Source: Streptomyces tsukubensis (GTDB lineage: Bacteria; Actinomycetota; Actinomycetes; Streptomycetales; Streptomycetaceae). Taken from it: a DNA stretch of 64,000 nucleotides. Each line of letters starts with the position of its first letter. The first letter of the stretch is position 1. The DNA lies in NCBI RefSeq assembly GCF_009296025.1, contig NZ_CP045178.1:4588001-4652000 (forward strand), given 5' to 3'. Both the position numbers and the translations under genes were made by a program. Shown piece by piece: positions 42,969 through 51,032 of the stretch. The notes under the pieces were generated by a model. The model was not told where the DNA came from. It saw only the letters and a program-made list of their open reading frames with translations, and did not search any database.

Positions 42969-44062
42969 CGTCCCTGCCTCCCGAACTCCTGAGACTGCGA
43001 TCCACTCCGCGCGCCGCGCTCCTGGGACATCGGCGATCCGCTGTGCGCTCCGGGCTCCGGGGACGTTCCGGACCCCGGAGCCGCCAACTGCCTTCTGAGT
43101 TCCTTCGACAGCCGGTAGAGGCCGCCGAGGTCCATCCCCTCGGCGAACAGCGGCAGTTCGTGCAGGGGCGGACCGGCGTCCTTCAGGACCTCACGCTGCG
43201 CGTGTTCCAAGGAGTGCCGCTCCGCGTACTCTGCGGCCTGATCGAGCAGCGGATCGACCAGCCGCTCCGCCACCCCGCCGCGCCGCGCCCCACCGAGGCC
43301 CGCCGTCGACAGGGCCTTGGCGATGGCCGTGTGCGGCGAGCCGGTACTGCCGAGTCCCAGGTCGAGGGAGGCCTCGTCCAGCAGGGCGGGGCGCACCATG
43401 TTGACCAGGACCCGCCCCACGGGCAGACCGGCCCCCCGAAGCTCCGCGATGCCGTCCACGGTCTCCTGGACCGGCATCTCCTCCAGCAGCGTCACGAGAT
43501 GCACCTCGGTCTCGGGGGACTTGAGGACCCGCATCACCGCCTGTGCCTGGTTGTGTATGGGGCCGATCTTGGCCAACCCCGCGACCTCGTCGTTCACATT
43601 GAGGAAGCGCGTGATGCGGCCGGTCGGCGGTGCGTCCATCACCACATGGTCGTAGGCGTAGCGCCCCTGTTTGTCCTTGCGGCGGACCGCCTCGCACGCC
43701 TTGCCCGTCAGCAGGACGTCCCGTACGCCGGGCGCCATGGTGGTGGCGAAGTCGATCGCGCCGAACTTCTTGAGGGCGCGGCCCGCACTGCCCAGCCGGT
43801 AGAACATCTGGAGGTAGTCGAGGAGCGCCAGCTCGGCGTCGATGGCCAACGCGTACACCTCGCCGCCGCCGGGAGCGACGGCGATCTTGCGCTCTCCGTA
43901 CGGGAGCGCCTCGGTCTCGAAGACCTGCGCGATGCCTTGTCTGCCTTCGACCTCCACGAGAAGCGTGCGCTTGCCCTCAGTCGCGAGGGCGAGCGCGAGG
44001 GCTGCGGCGACCGTGGTCTTTCCGGTACCGCCCTTGCCGCTGACGACCTGGAGCCTGCTCAC
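42965..44062 (-). CDS. ArsA-family ATPase, first of a pair
   Basis: A 365-aa partner of the 41361 ATPase. Walker A VVSGKGGTGKTTVAAA lies almost at the N-terminus, and the switch VEVEGRQGIAQVFE and the MDAPPTGRITRFLNV segment follow. GTG at 44062 opens SRLQVVSGKGG, the usual start in this family; the frame is open to 44149 but the extra part looks non-coding. The C-terminus (about 325-365) is a Ser/Gly/Arg-rich tail with GSQ-type repeats. ATGA overlap with the next gene. The two ATPases lie near wblA, as I recall them in S. coelicolor. Confidence 0.88.
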   Translation of the reverse strand: MSRLQVVSGKGGTGKTTVAAALALALATEGKRTLLVEVEGRQGIAQVFETEALPYGERKIAVAPGGGEVYALAIDAELALLDYLQMFYRLGSAGRALKKFGAIDFATTMAPGVRDVLLTGKACEAVRRKDKQGRYAYDHVVMDAPPTGRITRFLNVNDEVAGLAKIGPIHNQAQAVMRVLKSPETEVHLVTLLEEMPVQETVDGIAELRGAGLPVGRVLVNMVRPALLDEASLDLGLGSTGSPHTAIAKALSTAGLGGARRGGVAERLVDPLLDQAAEYAERHSLEHAQREVLKDAGPPLHELPLFAEGMDLGGLYRLSKELRRQLAAPGSGTSPEPGAHSGSPMSQERGARSGSQSQEFGRQGR

Positions 44063-44214
44063 ATCTGCGAGCCTAACCAGTCCCGCCGTGTCGTACTCCA
44101 GTCCCCCCGATACAGGTGCGGGAGAGGCGGTGGTGGGGGCCGGGAGCACCGGGCGGCGGGGGAGTGGTGGACGGTACGGGCGAGGTGAGGGTGAGCAGCC
44201 GTTACAGTCGCCGT

Positions 44215-44376
44215 ATGGCTAAATGGGAATACGCGACCGTGCCCCTTCTTGTGCACGCGACAAAGCAAATTCTGGATACCTGGGGCGAGGACGGCTGGGA
44301 GCTCGTCCAGGTCGTACCCGGGCCGAACAACCCCGAGCAGCTCGTGGCCTACCTGAAGCGGGAGAAGCAGGCGTGA
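44215..44376 (+). CDS. DUF4177 small protein
   Basis: A 53-aa protein of the DUF4177 type: a two-stranded start (KWEYATVPLLVHATKQ), then LDTWGEDGWELVQVV with the family's conserved GWELV, and a PNNPEQLVAYLKR end. Function unknown. The ATG at 44215 is chosen because MAKWEYATVP is the family's normal opening. The stop overlaps the RidA start (GTGA), so the two are coupled. Confidence 0.85.
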   Translation: MAKWEYATVPLLVHATKQILDTWGEDGWELVQVVPGPNNPEQLVAYLKREKQA

Positions 44377-44858
44377 GCGCGGCCTCGGAGTCGGGCGCGA
44401 TCGAGGCCAGGCTCACCGAGCTGGGGCTGACCCTGCCCGAGGTCGTCCCGCCGCTCGCCGCGTACCGGCCGGCGGTCCGTTCCGGCGCGTACGTGTACAC
44501 GGCCGGCCAGCTCCCCATGGTGGAGGGCTCGCTTCCGCTGATCGGCAAGGTCGGCGGTGAGGTCACCGCGGAGGAGGCCAAGGAGCTGGCCCGCACCTGC
44601 GCGTTGAACGCCCTCGCCGCCGTGAAGTCGGTCGCGGGCGACCTGGACCGGGTGGCGCGCATCGTCAAGGTCGTCGGATTCGTGGCCTCCGCGCCCGATT
44701 TCACCGGCCAGGCGGGCGTACTGAACGGCGCGAGTGAGCTGCTCGGTGAGGTTTTCGGCGACAAGGGCGTGCACGCGCGCAGTGCCGTCGGCGTCGCCGT
44801 ACTGCCCCTGGACTCGCCCGTCGAGGTGGAGATCCAGGTCGAGCTGGTCGCGGACTGA
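44373..44858 (+). CDS. RidA/YjgF-family protein
   Basis: RidA proteins hydrolyse reactive enamine/imine intermediates, although paralogues differ. 161 aa, near the size of the longer YjgF subgroup. Seen: IEARLTELGLTLPEVVPPLAAYRPAVRSG (split here into strand and loop), YTAGQLPMVEG, the helix EEAKELARTCALNALAAVKSV, and VGFVASAPDFTGQAGVLNGASELL, ending VGVAVLPLDSPVEVEIQVEL. The catalytic Arg of canonical RidA (R105-type in GVRA) is not obvious: the region reads KGVHARSAVGV with Arg after HA, which could serve. GTG start at 44373 overlaps the DUF4177 stop. Confidence 0.88.
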   Translation: MSAASESGAIEARLTELGLTLPEVVPPLAAYRPAVRSGAYVYTAGQLPMVEGSLPLIGKVGGEVTAEEAKELARTCALNALAAVKSVAGDLDRVARIVKVVGFVASAPDFTGQAGVLNGASELLGEVFGDKGVHARSAVGVAVLPLDSPVEVEIQVELVAD

Positions 44859-45005
44859 CTCCGTAGGACGTGCGGGTCGTGCCGTGTGTGCCGGGCAAGA
44901 GGCGCGAGTGGCACGTGCGGGGTAAGCGGTACGCGCAGGACGTGGGGCTGTGCCGTGCGACGCCTTGTCGCGCGGCACGGTTCTCTTTCCTGGGGCAGTC
45001 GCCGC

Positions 45006-45103
45006 CGCGGGTGCGGTGTCTGCCCCAGCGGCCGCACGTCGCGGGTGCGGTGTGTGCCCCAGCGGCCGCACGTCGCGGGTGCGGTGTGTGCCCTACCGGC
45101 CGC
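45006..45103. repeat. 34-bp tandem repeat, about 3 copies
   Basis: CGCGGGTGCGGTGTSTGCCC plus CAGCGGCCGCACGT in tandem at 45006, 45040 and 45074 (last copy shortened). In the 44859-45257 gap after RidA, which has no other gene. Confidence 0.92.
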
Positions 45104-45134
45104 CATCAGGACCTCACGACGGCCCAGGAACCCT

Positions 45135-45194
45135 AGGTGTCCTTGCGATACGGGCGCCCGATCAGGCCGCAGGGTCCCTATTGCAAGGACCCCT
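45135..45194. repeat. Palindromic element, copy 1
   Basis: Arms AGGTGTCCTTGCGATA (45135-45150) and TATTGCAAGGACCCCT (45179-45194) around a centre with GATCAGGCCGC (45160-45170). The same element occurs inverted at 56353-56413. It lies 64 bp upstream of the NUDIX gene at 45258. Confidence 0.85.
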
Positions 45195-45257
45195 CATGGC
45201 CGTCAGGGACAACAAGGGGCCCTCGAACATCACCTCGACACCGGATAGCCTCCGGCC

Positions 45258-46289
45258 ATGGCACAAGGTCCCCACGGTCAGTGGTTCCCGCCCGAGTGGC
45301 CGGACCGGATCAGGGCGCTCGCACGCGGTGAACTCACCCCCGTGTCCCCTCGGCGCGCCTCCACCGTCCTGCTGCTGCGTGACGGGGCGGAGGGCCCCGC
45401 CGTGCACATGCTGCGCAGACGCGCCTCCATGGCCTTCGCCGGAGGCGCGTACGCGTATCCGGGCGGCGGCGTGGACCCGCGCGACGACGAACGGCACATC
45501 CGCTGGGCGGGCCCGCCCCTCGACGAGTGGGCCGCCAGACTCGGCATCGACCGGGCGGCGGCCCAGGCCGTGGTCTGCGCGGCGGTCCGTGAGACGTTCG
45601 AGGAGTCGGGTGTCCTGCTCGCGGGACCGACCGCCTCCACCGTGGTCTGCGACACCACGGGCGCCGACTGGGAGAGCGGAAGGGCGGCGCTCGTCGCACA
45701 CGAGCTGTCGTTCGCCGAGTTCCTCGACCGGCACGACCTGGTTCTCCGCAGTGACCTGCTCGGTGCCTGGGCACGCTGGATCACGCCGGAGTTCGAGAAG
45801 CGCCGCTACGACACCTTCTTCTTCGTCGCGGTGCTGCCGGAGGGCCAGCGCACCCGTGACGTCTCGACCGAGGCCGACAGGACGGAGTGGGTCCTCCCCT
45901 CGGAGGCCGCCGCCCGTTATGACCGGGGCGAGCTGCTGATGATGCCGCCGACCATCGCCACACTCCGCGGGCTCATCCCGTACGGGAGCGCCGCGCGGGC
46001 CCTCGGTGGCGCCGCCGACCGTGATCTGGCGCCCGTACTGGCACGGGCCAGGGTGGAGGGCGACGAGGTCGTACTGAGCTGGCCGGGCCACGACGAGTTC
46101 ACGATCCACGTACCTACGCCGGATTCGCCGGATTCGCAGGGTCCTGACGCACCGGCGGCGCCTCACCCATCACTGGCGCCACACGGATCGGCCCCAGCGT
46201 CACAGCCGGCGCCCCCTCAGTCACCACACCCACTGCCGTCACACCCACACCCACACCAGCACCCACCCGAGACGGGGGATTCCGCATGA
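45258..46289 (+). CDS. NUDIX hydrolase (NUDT19-like)
   Basis: A 343-aa NUDIX-fold protein. The NUDIX box is split: the first Gly part is YPGGGVDPRDDER, followed by a long insert, then AAVRETFEESGVLLAG, which supplies the RExxEE metal-binding core. This split layout is typical of NUDT19-like CoA diphosphatases. The ending is a disordered Pro/His/Ser-rich tail of about 60 residues (HPLPSHPHPHQHPP). ATG at 45258 opens AQGPHGQWFPPEWPDRI, normal for Streptomyces homologues. Its stop overlaps the MBL gene start (ATGA). The substrate could be CoA or acyl-CoA, by family only. Confidence 0.88.
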   Translation: MAQGPHGQWFPPEWPDRIRALARGELTPVSPRRASTVLLLRDGAEGPAVHMLRRRASMAFAGGAYAYPGGGVDPRDDERHIRWAGPPLDEWAARLGIDRAAAQAVVCAAVRETFEESGVLLAGPTASTVVCDTTGADWESGRAALVAHELSFAEFLDRHDLVLRSDLLGAWARWITPEFEKRRYDTFFFVAVLPEGQRTRDVSTEADRTEWVLPSEAAARYDRGELLMMPPTIATLRGLIPYGSAARALGGAADRDLAPVLARARVEGDEVVLSWPGHDEFTIHVPTPDSPDSQGPDAPAAPHPSLAPHGSAPASQPAPPQSPHPLPSHPHPHQHPPETGDSA

Positions 46290-47119
46290 CCGACGCCGCT
46301 TCTCTGCCCGGCCGGCCACGTGGTGCGGTCGTCTCGGGCCCCGCCACCGCGCGGGCCGTCAACGTCCTCGCGCCCAACGCCTCCGCGATGACGCTGGACG
46401 GCACCAATACGTGGATCGTCGCGGAACCGGACTCCGGACTCGCCGTGGTGATCGACCCGGGGCCGCTCGACGAGGGGCACCTCAAGAAGGTCATGGACAC
46501 GGCGGAGAGCGCGGGCAACCGGGTCGCCCTCACCCTCCTCACCCACGGCCACCCCGACCACGCGGAGGGGGCGTCCCGCTTCGCCGAACTCACCGGTACG
46601 GCTGTCAGGGCCCTGGACCCTGCCCTGCGCCTGGGGGACGAAGGGCTCGCGGCCGGTGACGTGGTGACGGTGGGCGGCCTTGAACTCCGGGTCGTACCGA
46701 CGCCCGGCCACACCTCCGACTCCCTCTGCTTCCACCTGCCGGCCGACCAGGCGGTGCTGACGGGCGACACCGTCCTCGGCCGCGGCACGACCGTGGTCGC
46801 CCACCCGGACGGCCGCCTCGGCGACTATTTGGACTCCCTGCGCCGACTGCGTTCCCTGACGGTGGACGACGGCGTACGTACGGTGCTGCCCGGCCACGGG
46901 CCCGTACTGGAGGACGCTCAGGGCGTCGTCGAGTACTACCTGGCCCACCGTGCCAAGCGCCTCGCCCAGGTCGAGACGGCGGTCGAGAACGGCTGCACGA
47001 CGGCCCACGAGGTCGTCGCACGGGTCTACGCCGACGTGGACCACGCGCTGTGGCCCGCCGCGGAGTGGTCGGTGGCCGCACAGCTCGAATACCTGCGGGA
47101 ACACGGACTCATAGGGTAG
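46286..47119 (+). CDS. MBL-fold metallohydrolase (LACTB2-like)
   Basis: A 277-aa metallo-beta-lactamase-fold hydrolase. The metal site reads LLTHGHPDHAEGA (HxHxDH), PTPGHTSDSLCF (third His), LTGDTVLG (bridging Asp) and VLPGHGPV (last His). The C-terminal helical bundle (YYLAHRAKRLAQVETAVENG; LWPAAEWSVAAQLEYLREHG) is the LACTB2 / RNase-like tail that contacts nucleic acid in human LACTB2. Whether this is a nuclease is inference. It is coupled to the NUDIX gene and probably one operon with the genes from 45258. Confidence 0.9.
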   Translation: MTDAASLPGRPRGAVVSGPATARAVNVLAPNASAMTLDGTNTWIVAEPDSGLAVVIDPGPLDEGHLKKVMDTAESAGNRVALTLLTHGHPDHAEGASRFAELTGTAVRALDPALRLGDEGLAAGDVVTVGGLELRVVPTPGHTSDSLCFHLPADQAVLTGDTVLGRGTTVVAHPDGRLGDYLDSLRRLRSLTVDDGVRTVLPGHGPVLEDAQGVVEYYLAHRAKRLAQVETAVENGCTTAHEVVARVYADVDHALWPAAEWSVAAQLEYLREHGLIG

Positions 47120-47135
47120 GGGCCCCGCCGCCCGC

Positions 47136-47276
47136 GGTCCCTGAACACGAAGTCCGCGGCTCCTGGACACGAAGTCCGCGGTCGGTCCCTGGACAACGAA
47201 GTCCGCAGCTCCTGGACACGAAGCCCTCAGCGCTTGGACACGAAGCCCTCAGTCCCCGGAGGCGAAGCCCTCGGTC
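47136..47276. repeat. Degenerate 21-24 bp tandem repeat
   Basis: Six or seven copies of CTGGACACGAAGTCCGCGG-like units, drifting to GAAGCCCTCAG, in the 47120-47373 convergent gap. Confidence 0.8.
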
Positions 47277-47289
47277 CAGAAACGTGAAG

Positions 47290-47332
47290 GGGGAGGGCCG
47301 GCCAGGACGTCATGTCCTGGCCGGCCCTCCCC
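47290..47332. terminator. Strong hairpin between MBL and crp genes
   Basis: Perfect 19-bp arms, 47290-47308 and 47314-47332, with loop GTCAT. Between convergent genes and so probably bidirectional. Confidence 0.9.
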
Positions 47333-47373
47333 GTACGCACGTGACGCGCACTCGCTGCCTGGCGTCAGGCGGT

Positions 47374-48048
47374 TCAGCGCGAGCGCTTCGCCAGTCGCTC
47401 GATGTCCAGCAGGATCACCGCACGGGCCTCAAGGCGGAGCCAGCCGCGGCCCGCGAAGTCGGCGAGCGCCTTGTTCACGGTCTCGCGGGAGGCGCCGACA
47501 AGCTGGGCCAGCTCCTCCTGCGTGAGGTCGTGCACCACGTGGATGCCCTCCTCCGACTGCACGCCGAAACGGCGCGACAGGTCGAGGAGCGCGCGGGCCA
47601 CGCGGCCGGGAACGTCGGAGAAGACCAGGTCCGACATCTGGTCGTTGGTCTTGCGCAGCCTGCGTGCCACGGCACGCAGCAGGGCGGAGGCGACCTCGGG
47701 GCGCACGTTCAGCCAGGGCTGGAGGTCGCCGTGGCCGAGGCCGAGCAGCTTGACCTCGGTGAGCGCGGAAGCGGTCGCCGTACGCGGGCCGGGGTCGAAG
47801 AGCGACAGCTCACCGATCAGCTCGCCGGGGCCCAGAACGGCCAGCATGTTCTCGCGCCCGTCCGGGGACGTGCGATGGAGCTTCACCTTCCCCTCGGTGA
47901 CCACGTACAGGCGGTCACCTGGGTCACCTTCATGGAAGAGGGCGTCTCCGCGGGCGAGCGTCACCTCACTCATGGAGGCGCGGAGCTCCGCGGCCTGTTC
48001 GTCATCGAGCGCCGCGAAGAGCGGGGCGCGCCGTAGAACGTCGTCCAC
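47374..48048 (-). CDS. crp: Crp (cAMP receptor protein-type regulator)
   Basis: A global regulator of germination, growth and antibiotic production in Streptomyces. 224 aa from the GTG at 48048 ([11 protein letters not shown]), preceded by AAGGAGAG; the longer ORF start at 48093 is unnecessary. Domains: cyclic nucleotide-binding beta-roll (residues about 8-120; [19 protein letters not shown] is the phosphate-binding cassette with the R-T pair), the C-helix ([16 protein letters not shown]), and a winged helix (about 150-224; [21 protein letters not shown]). The 224-aa length matches S. coelicolor Crp as I remember it. A GTG-N6-GTCAC site lies 66 bp upstream. Confidence 0.96.
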   Translation of the reverse strand: MDDVLRRAPLFAALDDEQAAELRASMSEVTLARGDALFHEGDPGDRLYVVTEGKVKLHRTSPDGRENMLAVLGPGELIGELSLFDPGPRTATASALTEVKLLGLGHGDLQPWLNVRPEVASALLRAVARRLRKTNDQMSDLVFSDVPGRVARALLDLSRRFGVQSEEGIHVVHDLTQEELAQLVGASRETVNKALADFAGRGWLRLEARAVILLDIERLAKRSR

Positions 48049-48113
48049 GAGTTCTCTCCTTGTCGACCTGCTCAGGGGACCGTCTCTCCCCATCTTGCCG
48101 GACGTGCCAAACA

Positions 48114-48127
48114 GTGTGATCAGTCAC
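48114..48127. promoter_or_regulatory. Crp-type binding site upstream of crp
   Basis: GTGTGATCAGTCAC matches GTG-N6-GNCAC, the Streptomyces Crp consensus as I recall it. It lies within TGTGA-N4-TCACA (48115-48128), between the divergent crp and nth genes, and could mediate autoregulation. The 48049-48388 gap otherwise holds no gene. Confidence 0.65.
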
Positions 48128-48388
48128 AAGTCTGCCGCACGCCTGTGGTGTGCTGTGAGGGAGGGGGCCAATTGGAGTGCTGTTCCGTCGGCTCCGGGGC
48201 GGATGTCGGTCGCTGGCTCTAGGCTGGCGGAGTCTCCAAAACGCCGGTGGGAGCCGGGTGGGACCGGGGGCCTGAGGGCCTGGGGGTTGTTGGCCGCGCA
48301 GACGGATTCCGCTGTGGGCGAACAGGTTCCCCGTGTCCCCGAAAAGGCCACGAAAGCAGCAAATGCAACATCCTCGGAGGGCGCGGCC

Positions 48389-49831
48389 GTGAAGACCACG
48401 AAGAAGGCGGATACGACGGAGTCGTCGGAGTCGGCGGACGGTCCGCCGACCGGGTCACGGGGCGCGGCCACCTCGGGGACCACCCGGCCCCGGGCGACCA
48501 CCACGAGTGACCCGTCCGTGAAGTCTGCCACGCGGTCCGCGACCGGCGGCCGGGCGGGGCGCACGACAGCTTCCTCCGGCGATCGGGCGCCCTCCGACGA
48601 TCAGGACGGTGGCGTTGGGCCGAAAGGTGAGCGGATTGGGCCGACCGGGGACGCGGGCGCGCCCGCGACGGGCGGGAAGAAGGCCCCGGCCAAGGCAGCG
48701 GCAAGGGAGACGGCGAAGAAGACGGCGGAGATGCCGGTGGAGAAATCGGTGGAGAAATCGGTGGAGAAGTCTGTGCCCGCGAAGAGGACCGCCGCGAAGA
48801 AGACCGCCGCGAGGAAGACGGCGGACGGAAGCCCCAAGCCGCCTGCGGCGAAGGCGAAGAAGACCGCAGCGGCGAAAACGAAGCAGTCCGCCCCGGCCAA
48901 GCAGTCCGCCCCGGCCAAGCAGTCCGCCCCGGCCAAGCAGTCCGCCGCGACGAAGCAGTCCGCCCCGGCCAAGCAGTCCGCCGCGACGAAGCAGTCCGCC
49001 CCGGCCAAGCAGTCCGCCGCGACGAAGCAGTCCGCCCCGGCCAAGAAAACCTCCGGTGGAGCCAGAGCGGAGTCGCACGCCGCGATGGTGCGCCGGGCCA
49101 GGAAGATCAACCGGGAGCTCGCCGAGGTCTACCCGTACGCCCATCCGGAGCTGGACTTCGAGAACCCCTTCCAACTGCTGGTCGCGACCGTGCTCTCCGC
49201 CCAGACGACCGACCTCAGGGTCAACCAGACGACGCCCGCGCTCTTCGCGAAGTACCCGACGCCTGAGGACCTGGCGGCGGCCGTACCCGAGGAGCTGGAG
49301 GAGACGATCAGGCCCACCGGGTTCTTCCGCGCCAAGGCACGGTCCCTGCTCGGCCTCTCAGCCGCCCTGCGGGACAACTTCGGCGGCGAGGTCCCCGGCA
49401 GCCTCGACGACCTGGTGACGTTGCCCGGAGTCGGCCGCAAGACCGCCTTTGTTGTGCTCGGCAATGCCTTCGGTGTCCCGGGGATCACTGTCGACACCCA
49501 CTTCGGACGGCTCGTCCGCCGCTGGAAGTGGACCGACCAGGAGGACCCGGTGAAGGTCGAAGCGGCGGTCGCCGAGATCTTCCCCAAGAGCGACTGGACG
49601 ATGCTTTCCCACCGGGTGATCTTCCACGGCCGCCGGATCTGCCACGCCCGTAAGCCCGCGTGCGGGGCCTGTCCCATCGCACCGCTCTGCCCGGCGTACG
49701 GAGAGGGCGAGACCGACCCGGAGAAGGCGAAGAAGCTGCTGAAGTACGAGAAGGGCGGCATGCCGGGCCAGCGGCTCAAGCCGCCGCCGGACTACCCGGG
49801 CACGCCCGCACCGCCCTTGGCCGGCCGCTGA
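48389..49831 (+). CDS. nth: Endonuclease III with a long basic N-terminal tail
   Basis: Base-excision DNA glycosylase/AP-lyase for oxidised pyrimidines. 480 aa, against about 210-250 for most Nth. The GTG at 48389 follows GGAGGG at the usual distance. Residues 1-230 are low complexity: Thr/Ser/Asp, then Lys/Ala/Pro with [13 protein letters not shown] repeats. The enzyme core (about 230-450) has the HhH motif [14 protein letters not shown] with the Schiff-base Lys, and [10 protein letters not shown] with the catalytic Asp. The [4Fe-4S] site is C-x6-C-x2-C-x5-C ([17 protein letters not shown]). The Lys/Ala tail resembles histone H1-like tails and could add nonspecific DNA binding. Confidence 0.93.
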   Translation: MKTTKKADTTESSESADGPPTGSRGAATSGTTRPRATTTSDPSVKSATRSATGGRAGRTTASSGDRAPSDDQDGGVGPKGERIGPTGDAGAPATGGKKAPAKAAARETAKKTAEMPVEKSVEKSVEKSVPAKRTAAKKTAARKTADGSPKPPAAKAKKTAAAKTKQSAPAKQSAPAKQSAPAKQSAATKQSAPAKQSAATKQSAPAKQSAATKQSAPAKKTSGGARAESHAAMVRRARKINRELAEVYPYAHPELDFENPFQLLVATVLSAQTTDLRVNQTTPALFAKYPTPEDLAAAVPEELEETIRPTGFFRAKARSLLGLSAALRDNFGGEVPGSLDDLVTLPGVGRKTAFVVLGNAFGVPGITVDTHFGRLVRRWKWTDQEDPVKVEAAVAEIFPKSDWTMLSHRVIFHGRRICHARKPACGACPIAPLCPAYGEGETDPEKAKKLLKYEKGGMPGQRLKPPPDYPGTPAPPLAGR

Positions 49832-49940
49832 CGGGGTTCCGGGACGGCGCCTCCCCATCCACGGGGCCGGGGGGGTACGGGTCTACGGGCCCTGCCTTGA
49901 CGGAACGTTCTCCCGACCGCGAGGCGTTGAGACTTCGGCA

Positions 49941-49963
49941 GGGCAGGGCAGGGCAGGGCAGGG
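49941..49963 (+). promoter_or_regulatory. G-quadruplex motif in the 5' leader
   Basis: Five GGG tracts each separated by CA (49941, 49946, 49951, 49956, 49961), a textbook parallel G4 sequence, 28 bp upstream of the CoA-diphosphatase start and on the mRNA-like strand. It can fold in RNA near the RBS. Folding is predicted, not shown. Confidence 0.75.
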
Positions 49964-49990
49964 CAGCGTGAGCGCGGGCACAGGAAAGAC

Positions 49991-51019
49991 GTGACAGACG
50001 TAGACGAGACCGAGACATACAGCGGTGAGACGACACTGAGCACAGACCGAACAGCGGGCACGGACCGAGCAGCGGGCACGGACCGAACAGCGGGCGCAGA
50101 CCGGACAATGGGCGCGAACGGCGCCGCCGCAGCGTCGGAGGACCGGACAGCAGACGCGGCCCGGCCACCCGACAAGCCCGATACGCCCGCCCCGCATCCC
50201 ACGCCCGCCACGCCCCCCACGCCCAATACGGAGCCGGACGGCCCGGAAGCTCCGGGGTTCTCGGACTCTTCCGAAACCCCCGACGTCTTCGCCGCCCCCC
50301 ACATCCTCGGGCGGGCGGACGCCCCCGGCTGGACCGAAGCCGTGGACGCGGGCGAGCCGTACGTAAGCGACGAGGGACTGCCCGCCTGGCTCGACCCGGT
50401 GGCGCGGGCCGCGCGGACCGTACGCGGCGAGGAGCTGAGCAGGTTCCTGCCACCGGCGAGCGGCTCGGGGCGGCAGTCGGCCGTACTGATCCTCTTCGGC
50501 GAGGGCGAGCGCGGGCCCGAGCTGCTGCTCACCGAGCGTGCGATCTCGCTGCGCTCGCACGCGGGACAGCCGTCCTTCCCCGGTGGCTCGCTCGATCCGG
50601 ACGACGGCGACCCCGGCACCACGGGACCGTTACGGGCCGCGCTGCGGGAGGCCGAGGAGGAGACGGGGCTCGACGCGCGGGGGGTCCAGATCTTCGGCGT
50701 GCTGCCGAAGCTGTACATCCCGGTGAGTGAGTTCGTCGTCACGCCCGTCCTCGGCTGGTGGCGCAAGCCAAGCCCTGTCGGCGTCGTGGACCCCGGCGAG
50801 ACCGCGAGGGTCTTCATGGTGCCCGTGGCGGATCTCACGGACCCGGCCAACCGTGCGACGACCGTCCACCCCAGGGGTCACAAGGGCCCTGCATTTCTCG
50901 TGCACTCCGCCGTGGTCTGGGGTTTCACGGCCGGAGTCATCGACAGGATTCTGCACTTCGCGGGCTGGGAGCGGCCCTGGGACAGGGAGAAGCAGGTCCC
51001 GCTCGACTGGCACGCATGA
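49991..51019 (+). CDS. NUDIX hydrolase of the CoA diphosphatase type
   Basis: A 342-aa protein. The CoA-pyrophosphatase signature LLLTERAISLRSHAGQPSFPGG precedes a NUDIX box whose second part reads AALREAEEETGLDARG. The first GGSLDP part is slightly displaced by a short insert. NudL/NUDT7-8 type enzymes split CoA to 3',5'-ADP and phosphopantetheine. The N-terminal about 100 residues are Thr/Ala/Asp/Pro-rich and include TDRTAG repeats, so translation might really begin later; the GTG at 49991 with AGGAAAG is my choice. The MarP-like gene starts 13 bp after its stop. Confidence 0.86.
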   Translation: MTDVDETETYSGETTLSTDRTAGTDRAAGTDRTAGADRTMGANGAAAASEDRTADAARPPDKPDTPAPHPTPATPPTPNTEPDGPEAPGFSDSSETPDVFAAPHILGRADAPGWTEAVDAGEPYVSDEGLPAWLDPVARAARTVRGEELSRFLPPASGSGRQSAVLILFGEGERGPELLLTERAISLRSHAGQPSFPGGSLDPDDGDPGTTGPLRAALREAEEETGLDARGVQIFGVLPKLYIPVSEFVVTPVLGWWRKPSPVGVVDPGETARVFMVPVADLTDPANRATTVHPRGHKGPAFLVHSAVVWGFTAGVIDRILHFAGWERPWDREKQVPLDWHA

Positions 51020-51032
51020 CAGGGTAGGGCCC

